A stretch of 64,000 bases of DNA, from positions 930,001 to 994,000 of the forward strand of contig OZ345376.1 of assembly GCA_977006965.1 (NCBI GenBank). Reading direction: 5' to 3'. The stretch comes from Phymatolithon calcareum. Taxonomy: Eukaryota > Rhodophyta > Florideophyceae > Hapalidiales. The position numbers were made by a program, and so were the translations under genes. Within the stretch, counting starts at the first letter, position 1, and every line of letters begins with the position of its first letter. The notes beneath the pieces were generated by a model. It searched no databases. It was not told the origin of the DNA and worked only from the letters and a program-made list of their open reading frames with translations. Shown here one piece after another: positions 34,927 to 45,540 of the stretch.

Positions 34927-35751
34927 CGGCCTTCTTTCATGCAGATCTCGCGTTCAGCCGGAGTGAGCTTCTGCAGCTGTATATTTCCAATTTCCATTGG
35001 GACGGGTGCTTGGACCCTATTTCCTTGTCGTTGGTTTCCTTGACCGTTTCTGTTTCCAGCAGTGGGTTTTGTCAGTCGTCTGTGAGCGGATTCCACACGT
35101 TCGGCGTCGCGCATACCATCTGCGAGTTTAGTATACTCGTTCGTGTATAATTCCTTCCAGATATAGGACTTAAGCCCGCGGGTGTAGCGATCGATCTGCT
35201 CGTCTACGCTGATACTCGGAATGTCAAGGATGATTCTCTGGAAGTCGACAATGAACGTGGCAACATCCTTGAGCTGTTTCCATTTGGCGAGTTTATCTCT
35301 AGCAATCTTCTCTTTGTTTAGGGTTTCGAAGCGAGAGATCAAAGCTTCACGTAGCTGGATCCAGGTTGCGATGTTTCCACCGTCTTCGGTTTCCTTGTAA
35401 ACAATCCACCATTCATGAGCTGGACCATGAAGGTAGCTGACGGCGATAGGTAAGGCCTGGTCGTCAGTCGAGCCGGAGAGGTAGTTGTTCATATGAGTTG
35501 TCCAACTTAAAACCGAGTCCTTTCCCTTAAAGGGTTCAGGAGACTTGATTTTCGGCGGTTTAACTTGGGTTCCGAGCTGCATCTGGGCATTCTGTAAGAC
35601 GGTCTTTGTTTGATTCACGTCGGTCTGGAGCGAGGCGATGTTTTGCTGTGCATTATTGAACTGTGCCATAAGGTTGTGGTATGCATTGGCAAGTTCTTGT
35701 AGTGTTAGAGGGTTCTGCTGGTGTCTGTGGGTTTTGGGGGTTGGGATCCAT
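34863..35751 (-). CDS. Chromovirus Gag
   Basis: The 268-codon frame from ATG 35669 includes the retrotransposon gag core (AHEWWIVYKETEDGGNIATW, LRDAL..SRF-type region, LDIPSISVDEQIDRYTRGLK) and a C-terminal CCHC zinc knuckle, CLRCREKGHVARNC. The natural start is probably ATG 35751 (MDPNPQNP..), 24 bp after the stop of the extra C2H2 ORF. A one-base shift in the C/A-rich tract near 35700-35740 separates that start from the main frame. Gag forms the particle and binds RNA. Confidence 0.88.
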
Positions 35752-35774
35752 GTTACGACACAAGCAATGAAGAT

Positions 35775-36539
35775 TTATTTAGGAAGAGCGGGAAGCTTCA
35801 ATGATTCCTTGCACAAAGAGTTTGTGCTTCCGACTATCAACGTGAGATCGCAGCACTTGTCGGGCTTGTAGGTAGTCTTGAGTTTGTGCCGACGGGTGAG
35901 GCGGTGGTCTTCTTCTTGTTTCTTGCACGAGAAAACCTTGCCGCACGGTATGCACTGGAGGGTCTTCTTTGTGTTGCGACGCTTGGGTCTTTGATGACGA
36001 CGGTGGGTCTTCTGAATCCGGATCGACGTGGAGTCGGCGATGCGGAGGACCGGGCGATGAGGAGCCGGTTGATGCCTGCGGATGATCCGAGACGCGGAAT
36101 CAAACTCGCGGTACCGCTGGGTTGTTTCGGCGAGAAGGCGGTGGACAGGAGCACGAGGGACCGGGGGTAGGCTGAACACAGTGAGGACAGCGGAGCTCTG
36201 GCGTGGAGGGGACGGAGGCTCAGCGGGGATCGGCGAGGAGGGTTTCGGGGTTCTTGGGGTGGAGAGTTCTTGTGAGCCGTCCCACGGTTCCGGGGTACGG
36301 GGTTCCCAGGTGGTGGACGGCGGTGGTGGAGTCTTGGGGATGTCGGAGAGTGGGGTCGGAGGGTTGGCGTCGGTGTAGCACGAGGGAGATGGCGTGCGGT
36401 TCAAAAGGTAAACTGGGGCCACTGGTGAGAACACAAGAAGTGATACTGGTTAGTACTCTGCAACTCGCAATCGCGCACACCGCTGGAAGGGTCGGGGACG
36501 ACTGGGAGAAGAGAGGCTCAGCAGGAGCGCCAACTTACT
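35775..36539 (-). CDS. Extra ORF (ORF0) between 5' LTR and gag: proline-rich C2H2 protein, start probably created by splicing
   Basis: An open frame of 219 codons ends at 35775 but contains no ATG at all. A predicted intron at 36538-36422 (minus strand) has donor GTAAGT, branch sequence TACTAAC (36455-36449) and acceptor CAG. Joining exon base A (36539) to TG (36421-36420) makes an ATG in frame, giving a 215-residue protein. It is rich in P, S and T at the N-terminus, basic in the middle (RRHQRPKRRNTKK), then has one C2H2 finger C-x2-C-x12-H-x5-H (CIPCGKVFSC..DHRLTRRH). Such an ORF is not part of a standard chromovirus. A captured host exon is plausible; splicing is unproven. Confidence 0.65.
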
Positions 36540-36567
36540 CTTTGGTCTGGGTCCGGCGTTACCAAGC

Positions 36568-36783
36568 TGTGGGGTTGTAAATCGCACAAGTTGGCACACT
36601 GGTTGTGGTCGGGTTGTTCCCTTGGTGATCCTTCATGGTGTAAGTACGCATGGAAACCTACCGTACTGTAATGACTGTAATGCTATCTGTAAGGGCTTGC
36701 TGTAAATGCAAGCTGTAATGACAATTTGAAGGGAACTAGTATTATAGGAAATGGAGGGTGTGATAGTGGCGTTGAACGCCACA
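36568..36783 (-). repeat. 5' LTR of chromovirus
   Basis: 216 bp direct copy of 28311-28526, flanked outside by CAAAA (36784-36788). Confidence 0.92.
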
Positions 36784-36800
36784 CAAAACCACAAGCCGTA

Positions 36801-39288
36801 ATGTCAACCGGTACCGAGTCGGGACCTTCGGTACGAACAAGAAACCAGAACGTTTTGTCCAGAAGCCTCGTCTATCCCACGCTCCGAACGGTCAACGAGA
36901 CGACGGTCCGCATTTTTTTGCAAAAGTACGATCAGTACAGAACTGAAGTGCAAGCTATTCGAGACTGCTATTCGTTGGTGTGGAAGATTGATTTCTTCCA
37001 GTGGAATACGATTAGACCCGCGTCATCTTGACGGATTGGTGAGCATGAAGCACCCTACCACCGGAGCTCACTTGCAACAATTCCTATGCGCTATGGGATG
37101 CGCACGAGCATCCCAAACTTTTCTGAAATCACCTCTCTGTTGCATGAATTCTTCAAAGCCGTCTATGATGCAATAGGGAAACGGACTCGTAATGCCGCCG
37201 CATGGGTGTCGCTCGATATCCTGGGATGGACCGATGACAACGCGAAAACTTTTGAAAATTGTAAAGCTGCCCTTGTCAACAAGTGTACACTGAGTCATCG
37301 TGGTGTAATTAAACGCCTTTGCGTATACACTGACGCAAGTGACACGATCTGGTCGGAAATACTCACCCAAGTTCCACATTCCAATCTCTCGCTTCCACAT
37401 GAAGAGCAGAGGCACGAGCCACTTGCTTTCCTTTCGGGACGATTCAGTTCCATACAACTGGGATGGTCCATAATGGAGAAGGAGGCATACGCCGTCATGG
37501 CGACGTGTTCAAAAATGCACTGGCTATTGGCCACTCCAGAAGGGATTTTGCTCTATACTGACCATAAAAACCTCATTTTTATCTTCGATCCTCTGAACGT
37601 TTTACAGGACCTGTCAGCGTCCTCTGTCAGGAAAATTCTGAGGTGGGCAGTCCATCTGTCATGGTACAACTATGTGTGCTTCCATATTTCGGGGACCGAT
37701 AATCTTTGGGCGGATCTATTGGGAAGATGGAGCGCTGCTCCAACAGTTCGATGGCTAATTTGCATCCCAACCTTACCGTCAACGGAGGATGAGCACTTCA
37801 TCTGGCCGTCACGCGAAGAAGGTCTGTCCATTAAGCTGCAGTATGAGTCCTTGCGCCCTGAGAATTACGTTTTGCACAAAGGTCTAATGTGCACCGAGAG
37901 GAAAGCCGTCTGGATCCCTGTAGAAGCTGGAGATTTTCAATTGCGAATCTGAAATATCGCGCACACCAATGCCGCGGGACATCGCGGAGTTACTGCAACA
38001 ACTTGGACAATCCAGAACGAATATTTTTGGCCAACTATCAAAGAGGATGTACAGGCTTTCGTGTGTGCATGCATTCATTTCATCTCATCCATAGGAGGCA
38101 GAAAGGTACCCAGACCTTATAGACCAGATATGCATGGATCTCGATCAAATGATATATTGCAATTCGATTACCTGGAGATGGGACCGAGCGTCACTGGAGC
38201 CAAATACCTTCTCATACTACGGGATGACTTTTCGTCCTTTATTTGGCTTTTTGCTTATCCAGAAACCGATGCCCAGAATTCAGCTGATGCCATTATGGAC
38301 TGATGCGTGTCATTTAATCCTCCGCATGCGCTAATGTCAGATGGTGGAAGCCATTTGAAAAACAAAAAGTTACGGTTGATCAGCAAGGGCATGAAAGCAC
38401 CCCATCACTTCGCTCTCCCGTATACTCGGTCAAATGGATGAATCGAGAGAATGGGAAAAGAGGGTCTGCTTATCTTTCGATCCGTGTCGTCAGAATTGCG
38501 AATGGATCACAAAGAATGGCCCGGTTTGGTGCCTATTCTCCAATCCGGCCTTAATAACACGCCCTCTCCGAACCGGAAGAACATGGCACCTGTAACTATT
38601 TTTACAGGTCAGGAACGAAATACCACGGGAACAACATTCCGTCAAGCTTCTAACGGAAAAATACTGTCTCTCAAGAAGCGCAATGAGAAAGAGCAATGAA
38701 CGTCGATAATGCAAAGCAGCTATTCGAGGAGATACACCCTGTCGTTCAACCTTCCTTGAACGAGAACCGAGCGAAAAAACGAACGACAGCCTCGCGTGGA
38801 GCACTTCCCCACTTCTCAGACGGAGATTACGTACTGGTGGCAAAAGAACAATTTGCTACGGGTGAGAAGCTTTATCTGCCATGGAGAGGTCTGAGATGTA
38901 TTGTGAAGGCTGTAAGCGACTATGTTTTCTCTGTGGAAGTCCTACGTAAAGGATCAAAAGAGGGCTTGAATGCATGCCGCCTCTTGCTCTACACCGACAA
39001 CGAGCTCGACAGGTCTGTCATTATTCCTCACCTGTTGTATTCGGGGAAAGGAATGCCTGTCTCCAGACTTATGGGACTCGAAGAGGATGACGACGGAATT
39101 TATGTTCATGTGCGTTAGAAAGGTCTACCAAATAGCGAGGATAGCCTTGAGCCCGTTCGCCGCGTGTACGAAGATGTGCCGAAATTGGTGCAGCTCTTAT
39201 TTCCACGCAAATCGACACCAAAAGCTTTAGTCACCAAAGCCAAAGGAGCATTGTCCCTTTTTTCGAAGAGGGAGACTGTAGAGTAATC
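36801..39288 (+). pseudogene. Gypsy 2 gag/RT-end fusion, RNase H and integrase relic
   Basis: ATG 36801 starts a gag-like N-terminus (YPTLRTVNETTVRIFLQKYDQ). Near 36960 it passes into the end of RT (RWCGRLISSSGIRLD) without protease or RT core. RNase H (37086-37950) has VYTDASDTIWSEIL, HEPLAFLSGRFSS and YTDHKNL. Integrase has HTNAAGHRG..CACIHF, FDYLEMGPSVTGAKYLL (first D), SDGGSHLK (second D) and an IERMGKE box (E). The C-terminal part (38696-39288) ends with a chromo-like VR*KGLPNSEDSLEPV. Stops lie at 37950, 38301, 38440 and 39116; those at 38440 and 39116 replace probable tryptophans. Confidence 0.85.
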
Positions 39289-39535
39289 CTTACTTAGATC
39301 CCGGTACAAAAGGTCAAGGCACATTCAGACACGGTATGCGTAAAAACATTGTACCGTTACAGCAGCCAGACGAGCGCGCCTGTCATAAGCGCGCCGCTCA
39401 TCGACTGAGAGTTAGATCATATGTTAGAGTCTCCAGATTATGCCGCCCCGACGGCTACATAGTCCAGAGGCGGGAGAAGCCCAAGAAAACCGCGACCGCA
39501 CTTTCCTACAACTACGTTTTCCCCTAGTTGCCACA
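39277..39535 (+). repeat. 3' LTR of gypsy 2
   Basis: 259 bp, preceded by a purine-rich tract (CGAAGAGGGAGA, 39264-39275), partner of 27884-28141. Confidence 0.88.
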
Positions 39536-39954
39536 CCTGTATCGCACGTGTCCGAGTTGTCGTGGATGTGATACACAGCCGTCTTTTGGTGTGCGCTATA
39601 ATCGTCTTCAGTTTGAACAACGGGCTCAAACGTAACGTCACCCACGGAACAAATTGTCCGCACTGAGCCTGCTACATTACTACAGTCTCAATGGTAGGCT
39701 CAAATCAGACAACTACTCAAATCACAAGACTTTGAATTCTCTTTTAGGTAGTCCTGAGGTACCAAATTCGAACCTGCAATCAACCCCTACAACCTTTGTT
39801 TCAATAGTTCACCGCGAAGAATCCAAAAGAAAAGATCTTCGGGTCTCAAAACCTATTTAGATAGGGCACGCTTGCCCTCCTTGACAATAAACTCAGATTT
39901 CCATCAAAGTCCCAGGTCCGCGGAAGGCGCGCACAAGTCTATAGCCTGCAGTGA

Positions 39955-40175
39955 TGCAACACTTCGTTGTGCATTATTAAACAGTGCCATAAGACCCTTC
40001 GCAGACGTTGGCAAGATTCTGCAGTGGCGCAAGGTTCCGCTCATTCTGAGGGACCAAGGTATTGGGATCAATCGTACCACAAGACGAAAGGTTTATTAAT
40101 CTAGGAAAAGCGAGAAGCTTGGAGTACGCAATGGAAAAAAACAGTTTCTTGTTCCGAATGCTAAGCATTCTGGAG
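39955..40175 (-). pseudogene. Chromovirus gag-start fragment
   Basis: Parallels 35640-35840 of the intact element: GTGCATTATT, ACAGTGCCATAAG, GTTGGCAAG.TTCT, TTTATTAATCTAGGAAAAGCGAGAAGCTT and the following TTCTTGTTCCGA. It lies outside gypsy 2 and is strongly diverged. The match continues across the boundary of the extra ORF, so the relative also had sequence there. Confidence 0.6.
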
Positions 40176-42415
40176 CTAATCGAACTCTACACCTGAAGAT
40201 AGATACTTTTGGTTCTTGTGCATATCTTTGAGCATGCCGATGTTCCCTCTAATACTTTTCTCCTGCGGTTCCGCCGGATATGAACTATTTGCCTATCGGA
40301 ATATTGCTCTTACGTGTTTGAGGCCTTCTGCTGGCAGAATTTTCCAATCATCGATTGCCGGAATTCTTGGATCGCGATTGCGTTCATGCCGGCAATGTAT
40401 ACCTTGGCTTTGCAGATATGGATTGTTGACGTTCTTTCCTTTCATATATCTCGGATACAATTCGAGACAAAATCGTCTCCAGTGACATGCCGAATCTTCC
40501 TCGAGTTCGCATGCGCAATTGTTATCTCATTCGGGCGGCGCTAAGCTCTTGGACTGTCCAGGCATCCAGCATCAAACATGGGCTGAATCTCTTCCCAATA
40601 CTTTTCAGTATGCCTTGTGCTGATTGGGCCTTTAGATTTACTTCTTCTTCCACCCACAAGCAAAATGAGACATGTCAACCCGAGATACATCATATCGTCC
40701 TCAATTGAGTCGCTTCCTGCTGATGATATGTGAATTTCATGAGTGTCCAGCACTACTAATGCTATACAGATTACCGTTGGCACCAGGTCAGCTTTTTTCT
40801 TTGAAGAATCCTAACATGATTCAAGATGATTTTTGCGACGTTGTGAAGAAAAAATCCTTCGAAAAGGTGGACATTCCAGCTCCTTTGACACCCGGACTTC
40901 TCCTCAGACTTCGCATCGCTTGACCAGAACATTTTTTGCTTCAATGTTCAAATCCATTGAATAATGGACGGGCTATCGCAAGTCGGACATATTTGGAAGT
41001 TTCAGGATGACATATAAAAGGTGTCTGAGGAACTACTATTTACCTCTTTACTATTCTTTGGTACTTTTATCTAGCCAAAAAGCCACTCGTACTCAACTTG
41101 GACGAATTTAGTTAAATATTATCGCCTTTTAACATGCAAATCAATTTTTCGTTAACGCAAGACTCGCTCAGGTACCAAAAAGATGAGGATTGGCATGGTA
41201 TTTTGTATATTTTTCCTCAGAAAAATGGAGTTGTAGTTCAAGAAAGTTCCTCTGGCGAAAAGTGTCTTCTCAGTCGGTGTTAACTGATATCTAGGCACTT
41301 AAACAGAAAATCTACTTATCAGCTGATACAGAAATATCATGAACTTGACTTTGGATCAGTGACAAAACATTCTAATACAATTTGCAAGGATGCCAGTGAG
41401 CGCATATCCAGTCATTTCATAGTGCACACGCTAAAAAATGCAACTGGCTTCAGGAAAGATGCGACAGATCCATCAACTGAAAATATGCTGTCGAGGAGCT
41501 TGCGACCCCGCATTTCCGCATGTTGGCAACTTCGGGTTACCGGTACCGCTCCGCGATCATCAGGTGCCAGGTTTTCGCCCGGAGATGAGCTTGCGCTCGG
41601 ATAGAATTCCGAAATCGTATTTCGTAGATCAGAGCGAATAAATCATGACATAACCGCTTTGAATTTTAAAGCATGACAAGGCACAAGTGCCTGTTAAAGT
41701 CGAACATGAATAATATTAATAATTCTTTAAATTGCATAGTCTCACGCGTAAATCTGAGTTAAGGGTACGAACATCAATGTCTGTCGGGGCAGTTGGACTG
41801 CTCGAGATGCATTGCGAAACTGTGGAGATGCGTGGCTATGGAACCTGTGAGATTTTGGTCTGGCGGATTCGCATGATGGTAGTGGGAAAAAAGGGCATGT
41901 ACTTTGATTGTGAGCGATCTGGGGCTTCACGAAACGGTTATTGATAGATCCCCTGATGGCACAGGCTAATTGGTGGTCCGAAATTAGTATTCTACTACAC
42001 GTTTCGGGCACCAATGGATCTCGCCGACGCAGATTGTCATGTCAACACGTGAAACCGCTCAGAGACCTTGACGAAAAGCACATTTCCAATTTATTCTGTG
42101 TTTCGGACTATGTGGGGCTAGTAGCAGAACTCGATGGCTCATATTTCTCCACAGTAGGAATGTTCCTCGTGTTTGTTCTGCCATGACGATGCTGTATTCC
42201 CTATTCTCCTGGCTCATGTGATCGTGATTTTTCGCCCGAGTTGAAACGTACTTGAAAAAATATTCTTTCTCTCGTCGAAATGTTTTAACGGAGAAAACAT
42301 GATCATTTGCAAAGTCGTAGATAAGAGAAGAGCGGTGGGGCTGTTGATGCATGGTGAGCAACTAAAGCATTTGTAATTTCTCTTCTCTCCATTACAAACG
42401 AATTGTTTCCGTTCG
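40176..42415. other. Stretch without recognised gene
   Basis: Only short ORFs. A minus-strand piece at 40783-40480 (GGRRSKSKGPISTRHTEKYWEEI..) has an exon-like look but no family was recognised. One palindromic half-site GTCCTCAATTGAG occurs at 40695. Confidence 0.4.
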
Positions 42416-42790
42416 AATTCAACGTCGAGCTCCCCGTTTGATGCTGCGACGGGGCGGCGTCGACATGCTCGGAAGCGCACTCCTACAAAGATAAAACAAG
42501 ACTCATTTCTCGCCTAGAAACGGAGAGCTCGAGAAATCATGAGATGTACAGTCGGACATAAAAAAACGTTTACTGTGTCTTCGATAGAAAAGCACTCCGT
42601 ATGACCTCTGCCGATGCGTGATAAGCAACAGGGTGGCGAACCGTCCTCTTTCGTACGAGAAACCCCTGAATTGATTGCAGGAAGGATATGATTTCTCTCG
42701 AAGCCGAAGTCGTCCTGTCCATGCGGTCCCGCGACTAGGCGGCCTTAACAACAGTTCGGCATTCGTTCGTAAGTGCACTCCCACAATTTC
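42416..42790 (-). repeat. Dispersed repeat family G, copy 1
   Basis: The minus strand contains GGGAGTGCACTTACGAAC (near 42752-42784) and CGACGCCGCCCCGTCGC (near 42436-42452). Both occur in the same order within 50 bp at 61470-61530 on the plus strand. Here they are about 310 bp apart, which might reflect an insertion. The frame F-R/C-R-R-R-P-V-A is shared. Nature unknown. Confidence 0.4.
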
Positions 42791-44097
42791 GATGATGTGC
42801 CAATCATGCTCGACAGCATTACTCTTCCTCCGCAGTGGCTATAGTTGCGCGATGTGCCCAGCTCCACTACTTCCATACAGCTTACGTCTGTTAGGAAGAT
42901 GGAAGTGGAACACTTTCGTAAATCACTATCTATCAAGAAGGCGATCCTTGTTAGTGTATGGACACTAAATGTCAAAGTGCAGGCCCCGAAAGCGCTGCAG
43001 AACCCTCCAAGTCAGATTCAAAATGACCTAATGCTCCTCGGCTTTAAATCAAAGCCCGCGTCATACAAGGCGTAGACCTTGATCGCCTGTATTTCATTAC
43101 CTCCGTGTGCACATCTCCGCATTCCGTGAAACGTGGTTGCTGCGTGCTACCCGCCGTGCCATGCGCGCAAAGCGACGTCATGGATCCCCCTCTTCCATAA
43201 CGTACCACCAGGGAGCAGGGTGCGGATGCCGGGAGAGAGGCGGAATTACAGGGCAGGAAGGGAGCTCACGACAATCGAGGTAGGAAACCAGTTGTCCATC
43301 CGTTACGACCTGATGGCTTTAGTACCGTAATTCAGTCGGATTATGACAAGATTTCTGTAAGTCCCATTGAAATAGTTTCATGACACTTCATGTGTGTAAG
43401 GACAGTTTTTTGAGGACAGCTTGCAGTTGTTTAACCAGCTGTCATGGAGAATGTATCTAAGTCCCTAAAATATTCAATATACTTGGCTAGATATACACTA
43501 TTACACAGGTGCATCCTTTATAGAAAACTTCTGTAGCTCTCTAAAATTCTTAATTATAGGTTCCTACAGTTTCTGGAAGCTGCGTGTAAGTGAGTGCATG
43601 ACTATATAAGACGTTCTCCTGTCTCGACTATCGGAGCTGGGAGCCAAGCAAATATTTAATATCAAACATCTTACGAAGCCAACGATCGGAGGAGCCGCCA
43701 GACGCCGTCTACCTTCTTGATCGTTCTTACCAACTCGATCGACAGGACAGCCAGACATTTTTAATGTGTCATCATTCGCATCACTGCTCTTCTCGTGCAA
43801 AAACAGCGCATTCGCCCCGCCATTGCGGTCATCATGTCCTCTGTCCTGCAGGATATATGATGCCGTGCGTCGTTTCAGTCCCGGAGGGCACAGAGCTGCC
43901 GAATTGTCACGAGCACATTTCGCAACGGCCTTGTAATGGCGCCGGAGCTCATCGAACTCATCACCGGTGTGGTTTCCCGCCCGCTTCGGTACATTGCCGT
44001 GGCCATAAGTAGACGCTGATGAAGACTCTCCTGTGAGACTCCGAGTCGTGGGAGCTAACAGAGAAAGTACAGCACAAATTCAATTGATCAGGCGCTA
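42791..44097. other. Stretch without recognised gene
   Basis: No ORF above chance length and no recognised repeat. Confidence 0.4.
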
Positions 44098-44265
44098 GAA
44101 AGATGTCAAGAATATAGAGAAGACCAGTCGCCGATGAAGCCAAGACTCCTACTATCGAATTAGTTTTGGCGATGTACCAGGCCTAGACGTGCAAGCCGCA
44201 TCGAGCCGTGCAAGCTGCATTCGAGCTCGCTAGCAATAGAATAGAGTAAAAGAGACTTAGGCGCT
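44098..44265 (+). pseudogene. LINE relic, family D, copy 2
   Basis: Parallels 1628-1867 (GATGTC.AGAATAT.G.GAAGACCA, TTTGGCGATGTACCAGGCCTAGACGTGCAAGC, AATAGAATAGAGTAA) and then continues CTTAGGCGCTC without the element E insertion. It ends in an A/T-rich tail (GATAAAATAAATGAATCAATAAATT). Confidence 0.55.
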
Positions 44266-44727
44266 CGTAACACTGATAGTCTCAATAGGGGAGAAGATAA
44301 AATAAATGAATCAATAAATTATGAACACCAGTTAACAATGAGTAATAAGCGAAGGACATTAGGCTTCACCTTGAATTGCGCACATGTGGACTAGTTCAAG
44401 TGAAAAGCGGATCGATCACCACCGGTTGGCCGTGGATAATAGTCTATCGTGACGATGGAAGCACCCTTAGTCGATAGTACCCCACACGAGTACCAAGCTG
44501 CGTTACGATATGCTGTCGGATCAGTTGTCAAACAAACTTGGAGCACGGATCTCCGAGGAGCTTGATTTTGGACAAAAGCACACCAGTGACTCCTCGCTAT
44601 CTGGGGTCGTCCTCGGCGAACTATACAGGAGTTTTGCAACTGAGATAGGATTATCTGACATCCTAAGTTTTTCCGTCCGCCATTCAGACGGCGCGTTTTT
44701 CGTGAGCGACAAAAAGGTAGGTAGAAG

Positions 44728-44786
44728 CTTTGGAAGCCTTGCCCATATCTTCAGAGGACTGTGGGGCTTTTTAATAAACTTAGATT
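44728..44786 (+). mobile_element. LINE-derived 3' end, family B, copy 3
   Basis: Plus-strand text GAAGCCTTGCCCATATCTTCAGAGGACTGTGGGGCTTTTTAATAAACTT is the sense-strand equivalent of the 3' ends at 9866 and 45937. Only the terminal 60 bp are clear. Confidence 0.6.
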
Positions 44787-44984
44787 ATAAAAAGTATATA
44801 TACTGTAGACGGAAACATCGGCCTTCTATCTGAGGGAAAGATTTGAACCTCTTATTTTTGGCCATCATCGACCGACAACAAGCACCCCGATTGTTGAATA
44901 GCTTAGAGACGAATTCTAATGCTGTGCTGCCCTCAATCGCCGCCGATTAGTGTAGCGGAAGGAATGTCCTTATCTTGTTCGGCT

Positions 44985-45540
44985 TTGAAGTTTTTCAGAG
45001 TTTTGTCTCGCCCGTTGTTATATAGCTGTCCCTAGGCGGTCGCCATTTCCTCTCGCGACTGTACGCCGCACAACTTGGATCGCAATAGTCATGCTGCTCG
45101 TAGTAGGTGATCTGATGGGCCATATGGGGCACGTGTCTCATGTTTCTATGCACTCTATCGCTGTCTTTCGCGTAGGTTGTAGTATATAAGGTAGTAAGTT
45201 CCTTCCTCCGAGTAAAGGAAGGTGGGGAGTTCTTCGGATTTTGGCTCGACTGCTCGGATCGCCGAACGCTCAACTTCGCGTGCACGTCCCTTCGACCACG
45301 CGGAGTCGGAGGTCTTCTCACCCTTCTTGTCTGCAACCTTCGCCGTGCAAGTCAGCACGGAGACAATCGCGTGCAAGTTTTCCTTTCCCTTTTCATGCGT
45401 CCGTTCCATTGTCGACGGCCCAGAAAAGGTCGCCGTGTCAAGGACGACGACGCTGCTGTCCGTCCACATCAAGATGACTGCGACATCGGTGATATTTTCC
45501 TCGAACTTATTCATCCTCACCAAGGCGAAGGCTCGCACGT
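44985..45540 (-). pseudogene. Repeat family C coding region, copy 2
   Basis: A minus-strand frame (45540-45155) with PSTMERTHEKGKEN and KKGEKTSDSAWSKGRAR runs into MAHQITYYEQHDYCDPSC after one frame change near 45200. The C-terminal 45 residues match the copy at 10675-10835. The plus strand of the same stretch is also open for 154 codons (45222-45686), so the coding strand is inferred from conservation alone. No family recognised. Confidence 0.45.

Larger units (their letters stand above)
28311..36783 (-). mobile_element. Chromodomain-bearing Ty3/gypsy element (chromovirus), nearly complete
   Basis: LTRs of 216 bp (28311-28526 and 36568-36783) begin TGTGGGGTTG and end CGCCACA. They differ at about five sites (2.3%). 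The 5-bp duplication CAAAA lies at 28306-28310 and 36784-36788. In element sense a polypurine tract precedes the 3' LTR (plus-strand TCCCTCCCCCCT at 28527). A primer site TGGTAACGCCGGA (plus strand about 36553-36565) follows the 5' LTR and is similar to sites complementary to initiator tRNA. Gene order is an extra C2H2 ORF, gag, protease, RT, RNase H, integrase and chromodomain. A pogo-like transposon interrupts RNase H. Confidence 0.95.
27884..39535 (+). mobile_element. Ty3/gypsy retrotransposon 2, split by a nested chromovirus
   Basis: The 5' LTR is 27884-28141 and the 3' LTR 39277-39535. They share TGTAGAGTAAT at the start, TTGCCACA at the end and about 93% identity by eye. The leader (28142-28310) and the start of gag (36801 onward) are separated by the chromovirus and its duplicated CAAAA. 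Without the insertion the element is only about 3.2 kb, because gag is fused to the end of RT (junction near 36960) with the protease and most of RT missing. Flanks TCCGT and CCTGT are at best a poor target duplication. Confidence 0.85.

Noticed and set aside
42640-42700. Resemblance to a large-subunit rRNA stretch (TTCTCGTACGAAAGGAC)
   Set aside because: The similarity is short, and flanking bases do not continue as rRNA on either strand.
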